A stretch of 64,000 nt of DNA, taken from NCBI RefSeq assembly GCF_001548475.1, contig NZ_LRUJ01000011.1, forward strand, positions 1 through 64,000. Reading direction: 5' to 3'. Positions 19,755 through 29,010 of the stretch are shown piece after piece. Within the stretch, counting starts at the first letter, position 1. Every line of letters starts with the position of its first letter. The DNA is from Bordetella hinzii LMG 13501 (GTDB lineage Bacteria; Pseudomonadota; Gammaproteobacteria; Burkholderiales; Burkholderiaceae_B). The notes beneath the pieces are model-generated. The model ran no database searches and was not told the DNA's origin. It was given only the letters and a program-made list of their open reading frames with translations. Made by a program: the position numbers and the translations under genes.

Positions 19755-21590
19755 ATGAACCGCATCCTGCTCGCCTTGTTCATTGTCGTCCTGGCCGCGC
19801 TGCCAGTCCTGTCCGCCACCCCCGAGTTCTGGATCACCCAGCTCAACTACATTGGCCTGGCCAGCCTCGTGGCCCTGGGCCTGGTGCTGTTGACCGGCGT
19901 GGGCGGCCTGACGAGTTTCGGCCAGGCGGCCTTCGTCGGCCTGGGCGCCTACACCACCGCCTACCTGACCACGCAATACGGGACCTCGCCGTGGCTGGCC
20001 CTGGCGGCCGGCCTGCTCATCACCGCGGCCGTGGCTTTCTTCCTGGGCCTGATCACCCTGCGCCTGTCGGGCCACTATCTGCCGCTGGGCACCATCGCCT
20101 GGGGCCTGTCGCTGTTCTACCTGTTCGGCAATCTCGACTTCCTGGGCAAGCATGACGGCATCGCGGGCATCGAGCCCGTGTCGCTGTTCGGCATGTCGCT
20201 GGCCAGCGGGCGCCATATCTATTACCTCATCTGGGTGCTGGTGCTGCTGGCCCTCTGGGCGACGCGCAACCTGCTGGACTCCCGGCCCGGACGCGCCATC
20301 CGCGCCTTGAAGAGCGGCGCGGGCATGGCGGAGTCCATGGGCGTCAACACGGCCAGCTACAAGATCATCATCTTCGTCTGGGCCGCCTTGCTGGCTTGCC
20401 TGTCGGGCTGGCTCTATGCGCATATGCAGCGCGCGGTCAGCCCCAGCCCCTTTGGCCTGAACTACGGCATCGAGTATCTCTTCATGGCCGTGATCGGCGG
20501 TGCCGCCCATGTCTGGGGCGCGGTCCTGGGATCGGCCGTGATCCTGGGCCTGAAGGACCAGCTGCAGAACTGGCTGCCCAAGCTGCTGAACACCGACGCC
20601 AATTTCGAGCTTATCGCCTTCGGCGTGCTGATGATCCTGGTGCTGCAGTACGCCAGCCAAGGGCTGTGGCCGATTTTCGCGGGCTGGTGGGCTCGTCTCA
20701 CCGGCGGGGCGGCCTCGCGCCGCAGCCTGGCGCCACCGCCCGAGGCCGCGGCGCTGCCGCAGCGCCAGCGCCCGACCGCGGGCGAGCTGGTGCTCGAAGT
20801 CGACGCCATCCGCAAGGAGTTCGGCGGTCTGGTCGCCGTCAATGACATCAGCTTCAAGGTGCGCGCCGGCGAGATCATGGGCCTGATCGGCCCCAACGGC
20901 GCGGGCAAGAGCACGACCTTCAATCTCATCAGCGGCGTGCTGCCGGTCACGCGCGGACAGGTGCGTTTCCTGGGCCAGCGTACCGATGGGCTGTCCGCCC
21001 GCGCCATCGCCCAGCTGGGCGTCGGCCGCACCTTCCAGCATGTGCAGCTGCTGCCGACCATGACCGTCCTGGAGAACGTGGCGCTGGGCGCGCACATGCG
21101 CTCGGACGTCGGGGTGCTGGCCGGCGCGCTGCATAGCGAGCGCGGCCGCGAAGCCCAATTGCTGCATGAGGCCGCCACGCAGCTGCGCCGGGTCGGCCTG
21201 GGCGACTATCTCTACGAGCAGGCGGGCAATCTGGCGCTGGGCCAGCAGCGCATCCTGGAGATCGCGCGCGCCCTGGCCTGCGATCCGGTGCTGCTGCTGC
21301 TGGACGAGCCCGCTGCCGGCCTGCGCTACAAGGAAAAACAGGAGCTGGCCCAGGTGCTGGAGCAGTTGCGCGCCGAAGGCCTGAGCATCCTGCTGGTTGA
21401 ACATGATATGGATTTTGTGATGCGCCTGACCAATCACCTGGTCGTCATGGATTTCGGCACCAAACTGGCCGAGGGCGTGCCGGCCGACGTACAGCAGAAC
21501 CCCGCCGTGCTGGAGGCCTACCTGGGAGGCATCGACGACGATCTGCCCGAGGCCGACCGCGCGCCCGCCGCCGCCGGAGGTGTGCAATGA
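19755..21590 (+). CDS. Fused branched-chain-type ABC permease (LivM) and ATPase (LivG)
   Basis: This is a 611-residue two-domain protein. Residues 1 to about 315 are a LivM-type permease ([50 protein letters not shown]). A Pro/Ala/Arg linker follows at about 316-345. Residues 346-611 are a LivG-type ATPase with Walker A (GPNGAGKST), signature region ([15 protein letters not shown], lacking the usual SGG) and Walker B ([11 protein letters not shown]), plus the H-loop EHDMDFV. No frameshift is needed; it is one frame. The last four bases overlap the livF start. Confidence 0.93.
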   Translation: MNRILLALFIVVLAALPVLSATPEFWITQLNYIGLASLVALGLVLLTGVGGLTSFGQAAFVGLGAYTTAYLTTQYGTSPWLALAAGLLITAAVAFFLGLITLRLSGHYLPLGTIAWGLSLFYLFGNLDFLGKHDGIAGIEPVSLFGMSLASGRHIYYLIWVLVLLALWATRNLLDSRPGRAIRALKSGAGMAESMGVNTASYKIIIFVWAALLACLSGWLYAHMQRAVSPSPFGLNYGIEYLFMAVIGGAAHVWGAVLGSAVILGLKDQLQNWLPKLLNTDANFELIAFGVLMILVLQYASQGLWPIFAGWWARLTGGAASRRSLAPPPEAAALPQRQRPTAGELVLEVDAIRKEFGGLVAVNDISFKVRAGEIMGLIGPNGAGKSTTFNLISGVLPVTRGQVRFLGQRTDGLSARAIAQLGVGRTFQHVQLLPTMTVLENVALGAHMRSDVGVLAGALHSERGREAQLLHEAATQLRRVGLGDYLYEQAGNLALGQQRILEIARALACDPVLLLLDEPAAGLRYKEKQELAQVLEQLRAEGLSILLVEHDMDFVMRLTNHLVVMDFGTKLAEGVPADVQQNPAVLEAYLGGIDDDLPEADRAPAAAGGVQ

Positions 21591-22327
21591 ACGCCGTCCT
21601 CGAAGTGCGCGGCCTGTCGGCGCGCTATGGCAAGGTGGGGGCGCTGACCGACGCTGCGCTGCAGGTGCAGGCCGGCAGCATCGTGACCGTGATCGGCGCC
21701 AACGGTGCCGGCAAATCCACCATGCTCAATGCCATCATGGGTTCGCTGCCTCAGACCGGTCACGCGGCCGGCGCGGTGCAGTATGCCGGCAATGAAGTCT
21801 CGGGCTGGCAGGTCGAGCGCCGGGTAGCCGCGGGCATGTCGCTGGTGCCCGAGCGCCGCGAGCTGTTCGGCAGCATGTCCGTGGAGGACAATCTGCTGCT
21901 GGGCGGCTTCCGCCGCTATCGGGCCCGCGAGGCGGGCTGGCGCGACACGCTGCAGGAGGTCTTCGAGCTCTTTCCGCGCTTGCGCGAGCGGCGTGCCCAG
22001 CAGGCGGGCACGCTGTCCGGCGGAGAACGCCAGATGCTGGCCGTGGGCCGCGCGCTGATGGCCAAGCCGCAGCTGCTCATGCTGGACGAGCCCAGCCTGG
22101 GCCTGGCGCCGCGCATCGTGCGCGAGATCTTCCATATCATCGCGCGGCTGCGCGAGACCGGTGTGGCCATCCTGTTGGTCGAACAGAACGCCCGCGCCGC
22201 TCTCCAGGTGGCCGACTATGGCTATGTGCTCGAAACCGGCGAGATCGTCCTGCACGGCCCGGCGCATGAGCTGGCGGGCAATCCGCGCGTCATCGAGAGC
22301 TATCTAGGCCTGGGCAAGCAGCACTGA
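21587..22327 (+). CDS. livF: Branched-chain-type ABC ATPase LivF (system 1)
   Basis: This 246-residue ATPase is of the LivF type: [21 protein letters not shown], Walker A (GANGAGKST), [21 protein letters not shown], signature ([15 protein letters not shown]) and Walker B ([13 protein letters not shown]), with VEQNA as the H-loop segment. It is the last gene of system 1, ends six bases before the phospholipase C gene on the other strand, and no terminator fits in that gap. Confidence 0.93.
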   Translation: MNAVLEVRGLSARYGKVGALTDAALQVQAGSIVTVIGANGAGKSTMLNAIMGSLPQTGHAAGAVQYAGNEVSGWQVERRVAAGMSLVPERRELFGSMSVEDNLLLGGFRRYRAREAGWRDTLQEVFELFPRLRERRAQQAGTLSGGERQMLAVGRALMAKPQLLMLDEPSLGLAPRIVREIFHIIARLRETGVAILLVEQNARAALQVADYGYVLETGEIVLHGPAHELAGNPRVIESYLGLGKQH

Positions 22328-22333
22328 GGCGGC

Positions 22334-24433
22334 TCATATCGTCAGGCGCAGCGGCCCGCCCATGGCGGGGTCCGACACGGACGGCTGGCCGTTCTCCATG
22401 CGGCCGGCCAGCCGGCGATAGAAGTCCGCGTCGTCCGGGCTGTCGATCTCCACGTCGTACCAGCGGCCCGCTGCCGCCACGCTCCATTGCAGGGAGGCTT
22501 CTTCGCCCGGGGCCAGGCGCAGCGTCTGCTGCGCCAGGTCCCCGTAGGTGCTGCCGGCCAGCCGCAGGCGGCGGGGCCGGGTATCACCGTTGATGGCGCT
22601 AAGCCGCAGCATCCCAGCCTCGGGCAGATAGGCCAGCCGGACATGGACGGCCATGCGGCCGGCGTAGCGCCAGTGATAGCCATTGGGCCCCAATATCCAG
22701 AGATCGTGGCGGCCCTGCGCCCAGACGTCGCGCAAGCGCTTGCCCGGCTCGACGGTGTAGCGGCGCGGCGGGCCCTCCAAATGCAAGCGGTCGTAGACGT
22801 GAAAGACAGCCCCGGCGCGGCCGTCATTGATGAATTCCAGCTCGATGCCGCGCGTGCTCAGGCGCTCGCGCACATGCAAGGCGTAGGGTAGGGGGCGGGA
22901 GGGCCGCGTGCCGGCCTGCTGGCTTGCCGGCGGCGCCTCGGGCGGCGGCAGCGGCAAGGTCGTCCCGGCCAGGCCGGCAGCGCGCCGGGCCGGGGCTTCG
23001 GTGGGCGGCAGGCCGGATGGCGGGGTAGCCGGTTCGACGCGGAAATCGAAGATGGAAGTCAGGTCGCCGCAGACCGCGCGGCGCCAGGCCGAGATATTCG
23101 TCTCGGCCACGCCGAAGCGCCGCTCGATGAAGCGCAGGATGGACGTGTGGTCGAAGACCTCCGAGTTGACCCAGCCTCCCCGGGTCCAGGGCGAGATGAC
23201 GTACATGGGCACGCGCGGTCCCAGGCCATAGGGGCTGCCGCGCAATCGCGGAAAATCATCCTGCTCCACGCCAGTGACGATCTCGTGATATTCGCCCGTG
23301 GTGTCCACCGTGGAAGCGCCCGCCAGCTGCGCATGCGCTTGTCCCGGGTCCCGCGAGGGCGGCGCGGGCGGCGGCATGTGATCAAAGAAACCGTCGTTCT
23401 CGTCGAACATGAGCAGCAGCACCGTCTTGCTCCAGACGTCGGGGTCTGCGGTCAGCGCGTGCAGCACGCGCGCGGTGTAGTCGGCGCCCTGGGCCGGGCT
23501 CGACGGGCTGGGGTGCTCGGAGCCCGCCTTGGTCGCGCAGATCCAGGAGACCTGCGGCAGCCGGCCGGCGCGCACGTCCGCCTCCAGGCTTTCCAGGCTA
23601 TGGGTGGTCAGGGCTTCGCGCTTGAGGGCGGCCAGGGCGCCGGGCAGGCCCTGATAGGCATCGCGATAGGCCTTGAAGCCCGCGGTCGGATTGAGCGAAT
23701 AGTTGTCTTTCATGTCCTGGTAGATGCGCCAGCTGATGCCGGCGCGCTCCAGGCGTTCCGGATAGGTCGTCCAGGTATAGGCGCCTGCCGGATCTCCGCC
23801 CGATAGCTTGTTATAGGTATTGCCCAACGCCGGGCCATGTCCGCGGCCCAGGCCATCGTTGCTGCCGCTCCAGGCGAACAGCCGGTTGGTGTTGGTGCCG
23901 CCCATGAACGAACAGTGATAGGCATCGCAGACGGTGAAGGCCTGGGCCAGGGCGAACTGGAAGGGCAGGTCGGCCTGGGCGAAATAAGCCATCGAATGGT
24001 CGCGCTTGAATACCGGCCAGCGGTGCATGCGCCCCATGTCCCAGGCATCCTGGGCATTGGACCAGGTATGGGGAGTGCCCTTGACGCGCATCAGCTCGAA
24101 GGTGCGCTCGGTGTCCAGGCGGAAAGGCCTCAGGACGCGCGGTGCGCCTTCATCGTTGAGCTGATTCCAGACCGTGGCATTGCGGCGGCCCTCGTGGTCG
24201 GGCACGGGGATGGGAAAGCGGTCGCCAAAGCCGCGCACGCCGGCCAGGGTGCCGAAATAATGGTCGAAGGAGCGATTCTCCTGCATGAAGACGACGATAT
24301 GCTCGACGTCCTCGATGGTGCCGCTGCGGCGGCGCGGCTCGATGGCCAACGCCCGCCGAATGACGCCGGGAAACAGGCCCAGGGCAGTGCCTGCCATGGC
24401 CGTACTGCGCAGGAAATCACGTCGGGTCTTCAT
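22334..24433 (-). CDS. plcC: Phosphocholine-specific phospholipase C
   Basis: This secreted enzyme cleaves phosphatidylcholine and sphingomyelin headgroups. The 699-residue protein begins with a twin-arginine signal (KTRRDFLRS, hydrophobic 12-30) and then the phosphoesterase core: VVFMQENRSFDHYFGTLAG, with catalytic-metal residues Glu52/Asn53, plus FDENDGFFDHMPPP and GPRVPMYVISPW. Two C-terminal DUF756-like beta domains span roughly 490-690. The size matches PlcH/PlcN-type enzymes (about 690-730). In Pseudomonas such genes respond to phosphate or choline, but no Pho box was recognised here. Confidence 0.92.
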   Translation of the reverse strand: MKTRRDFLRSTAMAGTALGLFPGVIRRALAIEPRRRSGTIEDVEHIVVFMQENRSFDHYFGTLAGVRGFGDRFPIPVPDHEGRRNATVWNQLNDEGAPRVLRPFRLDTERTFELMRVKGTPHTWSNAQDAWDMGRMHRWPVFKRDHSMAYFAQADLPFQFALAQAFTVCDAYHCSFMGGTNTNRLFAWSGSNDGLGRGHGPALGNTYNKLSGGDPAGAYTWTTYPERLERAGISWRIYQDMKDNYSLNPTAGFKAYRDAYQGLPGALAALKREALTTHSLESLEADVRAGRLPQVSWICATKAGSEHPSPSSPAQGADYTARVLHALTADPDVWSKTVLLLMFDENDGFFDHMPPPAPPSRDPGQAHAQLAGASTVDTTGEYHEIVTGVEQDDFPRLRGSPYGLGPRVPMYVISPWTRGGWVNSEVFDHTSILRFIERRFGVAETNISAWRRAVCGDLTSIFDFRVEPATPPSGLPPTEAPARRAAGLAGTTLPLPPPEAPPASQQAGTRPSRPLPYALHVRERLSTRGIELEFINDGRAGAVFHVYDRLHLEGPPRRYTVEPGKRLRDVWAQGRHDLWILGPNGYHWRYAGRMAVHVRLAYLPEAGMLRLSAINGDTRPRRLRLAGSTYGDLAQQTLRLAPGEEASLQWSVAAAGRWYDVEIDSPDDADFYRRLAGRMENGQPSVSDPAMGGPLRLTI

Positions 24434-24516
24434 GGCCGGTCTCCGTCAGGCGCGCCACCAGGCCCGGCGCGCGACGGCCAGCATACCGCGCCCCGCCTGA
24501 CAAACAGGTGAGGCGC

Positions 24517-25356
24517 TCAGGCGCTGCCTTCGGCGTAAGACATATACAGCTGATGGGCGCGCCGGGCCATGGGGCCATACGGCAGTTCGCGCGCCTCCAC
24601 GCGGTTGGCGTGCACCACCTTGCCGTAATTGCCGGTGGAGAAGACTTCATCGGCCTGCTCGATATCGGCCCGGTTCAGGCTGCGCTCCTGGACGTCCACG
24701 CCGTCGGCGCGCAGCAAGGCGAGCACGCGCTGGCGGGTGATGCCGTTCAGGAAGGTGCCATTGGGCACGGGCGTGGACACCACGCCGTCCTTGGCGATCC
24801 AGAGATTGCTGGAGGCGAACTCCGCCACATGGCCGTCGCCATCGCACATGATGGCATTGTCGAAACCGCGCGCCGCCGCGTCGGCGATGGCGCGCTGCCC
24901 GTTGGGATAGAGGCAGGAGGCCTTGGCGTCGGTCGGCGCCATGTTGGGCCAGCAGCGCGCGTAAGGAGAGAAGCAGGCCGAGAAGCCCTGCGTGCCGGGC
25001 ATCGCCGCCTGGAAGACGTGCAGCACGAACTGCGTCTTTTGCGCGTCCGGCAGCAGGAAACCGTCGGCGCAGTAGAACATGGGCTTGATATAGAGCTCGG
25101 TGCCTGCCGGAAAACGCGCGATGGCTTCGCGGCACAGGGTTTCGATCTCGGTGGCGCTGAGCGCCGGCTTCATGAGCATGCGCTCAGCCGAGCGCACGAC
25201 GCGCTGGCAGTGCAGGTCGAGGTCGGGCGTCAGTCCGCGAAAGGCGCGCGCGCCGTCGAACACCATGCTTGCCATCCAGAAGGCATGATCGGCCGGGCCG
25301 AGCAGCTTGGGGTTTTCGGTCAACCACTGGCCGTGATACCAGAATAGGGCGTCCAT
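24517..25356 (-). CDS. Branched-chain amino acid aminotransferase-like (class IV, PLP)
   Basis: The 279-residue enzyme has the fold-type IV layout. The PLP-binding lysine is K145 in APTDAKASCLY, the phosphate-binding segment is HVAEFASSNLW, and GITRQRVLALL with ADEVFSTGNYGKV follows, all aligned with IlvE. It transfers amino groups between an amino acid and a 2-oxo acid in the cytoplasm. The catalytic-lysine context and the active-site loop (NGTFLNGITR) differ from canonical IlvE, so a D-amino acid or other substrate is possible. An AGGA ribosome binding site precedes the ATG. It lies downstream of importer system 2 on the same strand. Confidence 0.82.
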   Translation of the reverse strand: MDALFWYHGQWLTENPKLLGPADHAFWMASMVFDGARAFRGLTPDLDLHCQRVVRSAERMLMKPALSATEIETLCREAIARFPAGTELYIKPMFYCADGFLLPDAQKTQFVLHVFQAAMPGTQGFSACFSPYARCWPNMAPTDAKASCLYPNGQRAIADAAARGFDNAIMCDGDGHVAEFASSNLWIAKDGVVSTPVPNGTFLNGITRQRVLALLRADGVDVQERSLNRADIEQADEVFSTGNYGKVVHANRVEARELPYGPMARRAHQLYMSYAEGSA

Positions 25357-25403
25357 CTTGAGTCGGTCCTTCAGTCGCGGGCGGTTGCCCAGGGACGGGG
25401 GCT

Positions 25404-25706
25404 TCAGGCGTCGGGCGGGGATTTCAGCGCCAGCCTCAGTCCCATGGCGCGCAGGATGGCCAGCAGGCTGCTGAGGGCTGGATTGCCCTTGGGCGAGAGC
25501 GTGCGATAGAGCTGGGTGGTGTTGAGCTGGGCTTGCTGGGCGACCGCCTGCATGCCCCCGAAAGCGTGCGTCAGATGGCGCAGCACGGTCAGCAGCCGGG
25601 CCTGGTCGCCGTTTTCCAGCAGGGCATTGAGATGCTCCAGCGCCAGCCCCGGATCGCGGCGGTACAGCTCGGCCATCGCTTCGTCGTCATGCGACAGGGT
25701 GCTCAT
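25404..25706 (-). CDS. Antitoxin-like HTH protein (addiction module antidote family), no toxin partner
   Basis: This is a 100-residue cytoplasmic protein of the HI1420/COG3636 addiction-module antidote type. The N-terminal part (DPGLALEHLNALLENGDQARLLTVLRHLTHAFGG) is followed by a Cro/CI-like helix-turn-helix, MQAVAQQAQLNTTQLYRTLSPKGNPALSSLLAILRAMGLRLAL. A GGAGGAAGG ribosome binding site precedes the start. Family members usually follow a RelE/HigB-type toxin of about 100 codons. The flanking gaps (47 and 75 bases) cannot hold one. It may act as a solitary regulator, possibly of the adjacent transport and aminotransferase genes. Confidence 0.82.
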   Translation of the reverse strand: MSTLSHDDEAMAELYRRDPGLALEHLNALLENGDQARLLTVLRHLTHAFGGMQAVAQQAQLNTTQLYRTLSPKGNPALSSLLAILRAMGLRLALKSPPDA

Positions 25707-25781
25707 TGCCCCTTCCTCCGCCAGTCTTGTGCAAGGCGCCCCGCCCGCGGTCAGGCGGGCGCGGCGCTCGGGTGCTGTGTA

Positions 25782-26765
25782 TCAGGCGCGCGCGGCGCGG
25801 CGCCGCTCCAGCCAGGCGCTGAATTCGCCCACCAGGCCGCGTCGGAAGGCCATGACGCAGATCACGAAGATCAGGCCGATGACGATGGTGACCGATTCGC
25901 CCAGGCGCAGGAACCAGTCTACTCCTGTCAGATTGGCCATGAACTGGCCAAAGTCTCCGACTTTGTTTTCCAGCAACACCACCACGAAGGCACCGATAAT
26001 GGGGCCGGTGAGTGTCCCCAGGCCGCCGATCAGGGTCATGAGGATGACCAGGCCGGACATCTGCCATGTGGCGTCCGAAAGCGTGGCCGACACGAAGACC
26101 AGGGTCTTGGTGGCGCCGGCCAGCCCGGCGATGGCGGCCGACAGCACGAAGGCCAGCAGCTTGAAGCGGTCGGTGTCATAGCCCAGGGAAATGGCGCGCG
26201 GCTCATTCTCGCGCAGGCCCTTGAGCACCTGGCCGAAGGGCGAATGCACCGCGCGCCAGATGATGAAATAGCCGATGGCGAAGATAGCCATCACCAGGTA
26301 GTAGAGGTTGATATCCTGCGACAGGTCTATCATGCCCAGCAGCTTGCCGCGCGGCACGCCTTGCAGGCCGTCTTCGCCGCCGGTGAACTTGGCCTGCAGA
26401 AAGAAGAAGAACACCATCTGCGCCAGGGCCAGCGTGATCATGGCGAAATAGATGCCGCTGCGGCGGATGGCCAGGGCGCCGATCACCAGGCCCAGCAAGG
26501 CGGCGGTCAATACCCCGAAAAGCAGCCCGAGCTCGGTGGGCCAGCCCCAGACCTTCAGGGCCTGGCCGGCGGCATAGGCCGCGCTGCCCAGGAAGGCCGC
26601 ATGGCCGAAGGACAGCAGCCCCGTGTAGCCCAGCAGCAGGTTGAAGGCGCAGGCAAACAGCGCATAGCACATCACCTTCATGGCGAAGATCGGATAGACG
26701 CCCAGGAACGGCAAGGCGCCCACGATGATCGCGGCGGCGAGATAGCCCAGAAGTTGACGGTTCAT
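25782..26765 (-). CDS. livM: Branched-chain amino acid-type ABC permease LivM (system 2)
   Basis: This 327-residue inner-membrane permease has the LivM signatures LLGYTGLLSFGHAAFLGSAAYA and LKGLRENEPRAISLGYDTDRFKLLAF, and a late GGLGTLTGPIIGAFVVVLLEN segment. It overlaps livH by four bases (26762-26765) and is the last transport gene of the reverse block. Unlike system 1, it is not fused to an ATPase. Confidence 0.94.
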   Translation of the reverse strand: MNRQLLGYLAAAIIVGALPFLGVYPIFAMKVMCYALFACAFNLLLGYTGLLSFGHAAFLGSAAYAAGQALKVWGWPTELGLLFGVLTAALLGLVIGALAIRRSGIYFAMITLALAQMVFFFFLQAKFTGGEDGLQGVPRGKLLGMIDLSQDINLYYLVMAIFAIGYFIIWRAVHSPFGQVLKGLRENEPRAISLGYDTDRFKLLAFVLSAAIAGLAGATKTLVFVSATLSDATWQMSGLVILMTLIGGLGTLTGPIIGAFVVVLLENKVGDFGQFMANLTGVDWFLRLGESVTIVIGLIFVICVMAFRRGLVGEFSAWLERRRAARA

Positions 26766-27649
26766 TTCTCTTTTCCAAACAGCCCGGCCGGGCGCAGCAG
26801 GAGCACGATGGCCATGATGATGAAAACGACGGTGCTCGAGGCTTCGGGCCAGAACACCTTGGTCAGGCCCTCTATCACGCCCAGCCCCAGGCCGGTGACG
26901 ATGGCGCCCATGATCGAGCCCATGCCGCCGATCACGACCACGGCGAACACCACGATGATGAGGTTGGAGCCCATCAGCGGAGAGATTTGCAGCACCGGCG
27001 CGGCCAGCACGCCCGCGAACCCGGCCAGCGCCACGCCGAATCCATAGGTCAGCATGACCATGCGCGGGACGTTCACGCCAAAGGCTTCGACCAGGCGGGG
27101 ATTCTCGGTGCCGGCGCGCAGCAGGGCGCCCAGGCGCGTGCGTTCGATGACGAACCAGGTGGCCAGGCAGACCACGATGGAGGCGACCACCACCCAGCCC
27201 CGGTAGATGGGCAGGATCATGAAACCGAGATTCGTGGCGCCGCGCAGCAGCTCCGGCGTCGGGTAGGGCTGTCCCGAGACGCCATAGACGCTGCGGAATA
27301 GCCCTTCGATCAGCAGTGTCAGCCCGAAGGTCAGCAGCAGGCCGTAGAGATGATCCAGCTTGTAGAGGTGGCGCAGCAGCAGGCGCTCGATGACGATGCC
27401 GAACAAGCCCACCACCAGCGGCGCGACGACCAGCATGACCCAGTAGTTCAGGCCCAGATAGCTCAGGCCCATCCAGGCCAGGAAGGCGCCCAGCATATAG
27501 AGCGCGCCATGGGCGAAATTGATGACGTTGAGCAGGCCGAAAATGACCGCCAGCCCCAGCGAGAGCATGGCATAGAAGGAACCGTTGACCAGACCGAGCA
27601 GCAGTTGCCCTAGCAATGCCTGTATGGGGATGCCGAAAATATCAGTCAT
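26762..27649 (-). CDS. livH: Branched-chain amino acid-type ABC permease LivH (system 2)
   Basis: This is a 295-residue permease of normal LivH length. It has the LGLVNGSFYAMLSLGLAVIFGLLNVINFAHGALY opening, the RLGALLRAGTENPRLVEAFGVN coupling region and a GGMGSIMGAIVTGLGLGVIEG C-terminal core. It lies 90 bases downstream of the binding protein gene and overlaps livM. Confidence 0.94.
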   Translation of the reverse strand: MTDIFGIPIQALLGQLLLGLVNGSFYAMLSLGLAVIFGLLNVINFAHGALYMLGAFLAWMGLSYLGLNYWVMLVVAPLVVGLFGIVIERLLLRHLYKLDHLYGLLLTFGLTLLIEGLFRSVYGVSGQPYPTPELLRGATNLGFMILPIYRGWVVVASIVVCLATWFVIERTRLGALLRAGTENPRLVEAFGVNVPRMVMLTYGFGVALAGFAGVLAAPVLQISPLMGSNLIIVVFAVVVIGGMGSIMGAIVTGLGLGVIEGLTKVFWPEASSTVVFIIMAIVLLLRPAGLFGKEK

Positions 27650-27739
27650 CTTGTAAGAGTCCTGCGCGAGCGATGGTAATCGTTGCGATGAGCGGCGCGG
27701 CCCTGCCGGTCAGGCAAGGCCGCGCTTGGGAGGGACGGT

Positions 27740-28954
27740 TTACTTCTTGACCAGCTTGCAGGTCGATTCGGACAGCTTGGTGTAGACCTCGTTGCCGGGC
27801 AGCGTGGCCACCACCTTGTAATAGTCCCAGGGGGCCTTGGACTCGGCGGGCGTCTTGACCTGCATGAGATACATGTCGTGGATCATGCGGCCGTCTTCGC
27901 GCACAAAGCCGCCCTGGGCGAAGAAGTCGTTGATCTTGTTCGACTTCATCCATTTCATGAGGGTGTCGGCATCGTCGGTGCCGGTGGCCTTCACGCCGTT
28001 GAGGTAGAAGCTCACGGCCGAGTAATCGGCCGCCTGCAGCATGGAGGGCTTGCGGTTGATCTTGGCTTCGAACTTCTTGGACCAGGCGCGCGAGGCGTCG
28101 GATTGATCCCAGTACCAGCCGTCGGTCAGGTACATGCCCTTGGTGGCTTCCAGGCCCAGCGAATGGATGTCGTTGATGAAGACGAGCAGGCCGGCCATCT
28201 TCATGGTGCTGGTGATGCCGAATTCGTTGGCGGCCTTGATCGAGTTGATGGTGTCGCCGCCGGCGTTGGCAAGGCCCAGGATCTGGGCCTTGGAGCTCTG
28301 CGCCTGCAACAGGAAGGACGAGAAGTCCGAGGCGCCCAGCGGGGCGCGGACCTGGCCCTTGACCTCGCCGCCCGAGGCCTTGACCACGTTGGCGGTGTCG
28401 CGCTCCAGCGCATGGCCGAAGGCATAGTCGGCCGTCAGGAAGAACCAGGTCTTGCCGCCATCCTTCACCACCGCCGAGCCCGTGCCGCGCGCCAGCGCCA
28501 CCGTGTCGTAGGCGTAGTGCACCGTATAGGGCGAGCACTGGGCGTTGGTCAGGTCCGAGGCCCCGGCGCCGATGGCGATGAAGGGTTTTTTCTTCTCGGC
28601 GGCGACCTGCGCCATGGCCAGGCTGGTGGCCGAGTTGGTGCCGCCGATCAGCACGTCCACCTTCTGCTGGTCGAACCACTCGCGCGCGCGTGCCGAAGCG
28701 ACGTCCGCCTTGTTCTGGTGGTCGGCCGACAGCAGCTCGATCTTCTTGCCATTGATGTTGCCGCCCGCGTCCTCGATGGCCATGCGGATGGCTTCGACGC
28801 CAGCCTTGCCGTCAATGTCCGAGTACACCCCCGACATGTCGGTGATGAAGCCGATGCGTATGACGTCATCGGAAATGCCTTGAGCCTGGGCGGGTAGCCC
28901 GGTGATTCCCAGGCCGGCGAAGGCCAGTGCAGCAGTGATGGTGTGCAACTTCAT
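27740..28954 (-). CDS. Branched-chain amino acid-type ABC substrate-binding protein (system 2)
   Basis: The 404-residue precursor has a signal peptide ending LPAQA-Q and a Peripla_BP_6 fold: IRIGFITDMSGVYSDIDGKAGVEA, IELLSADHQNKADVASARAREWF, VDVLIGGTNSATSLAMAQVAAEK, TWFFLTADYAFGHALE. A near-consensus GGAAGAGGAG lies upstream. It is diverged from the system 1 binding protein, so the two systems probably take different ligands. Proteins of this branch are often assigned to branched-chain amino acids but may bind aromatic acids or amides. Confidence 0.88.
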   Translation of the reverse strand: MKLHTITAALAFAGLGITGLPAQAQGISDDVIRIGFITDMSGVYSDIDGKAGVEAIRMAIEDAGGNINGKKIELLSADHQNKADVASARAREWFDQQKVDVLIGGTNSATSLAMAQVAAEKKKPFIAIGAGASDLTNAQCSPYTVHYAYDTVALARGTGSAVVKDGGKTWFFLTADYAFGHALERDTANVVKASGGEVKGQVRAPLGASDFSSFLLQAQSSKAQILGLANAGGDTINSIKAANEFGITSTMKMAGLLVFINDIHSLGLEATKGMYLTDGWYWDQSDASRAWSKKFEAKINRKPSMLQAADYSAVSFYLNGVKATGTDDADTLMKWMKSNKINDFFAQGGFVREDGRMIHDMYLMQVKTPAESKAPWDYYKVVATLPGNEVYTKLSESTCKLVKK

Positions 28955-29010
28955 GGGATGACTCCTCTTCCTGTGGTGGAACCGGGCGGGCCGGTGGGGG
29001 ACAGGTGTTC

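Noticed and set aside
18777-21587. 936-codon frame antisense to the permease and fused ABC genes
   Set aside because: Low-complexity His/Gln/Gly/Ala composition, no recognisable protein, overlaps confirmed genes.
25357-25781. Search for a RelE/HigB-type toxin beside the antitoxin-like gene
   Set aside because: Both flanking gaps are under 80 bases and no frame encodes a toxin-like protein.
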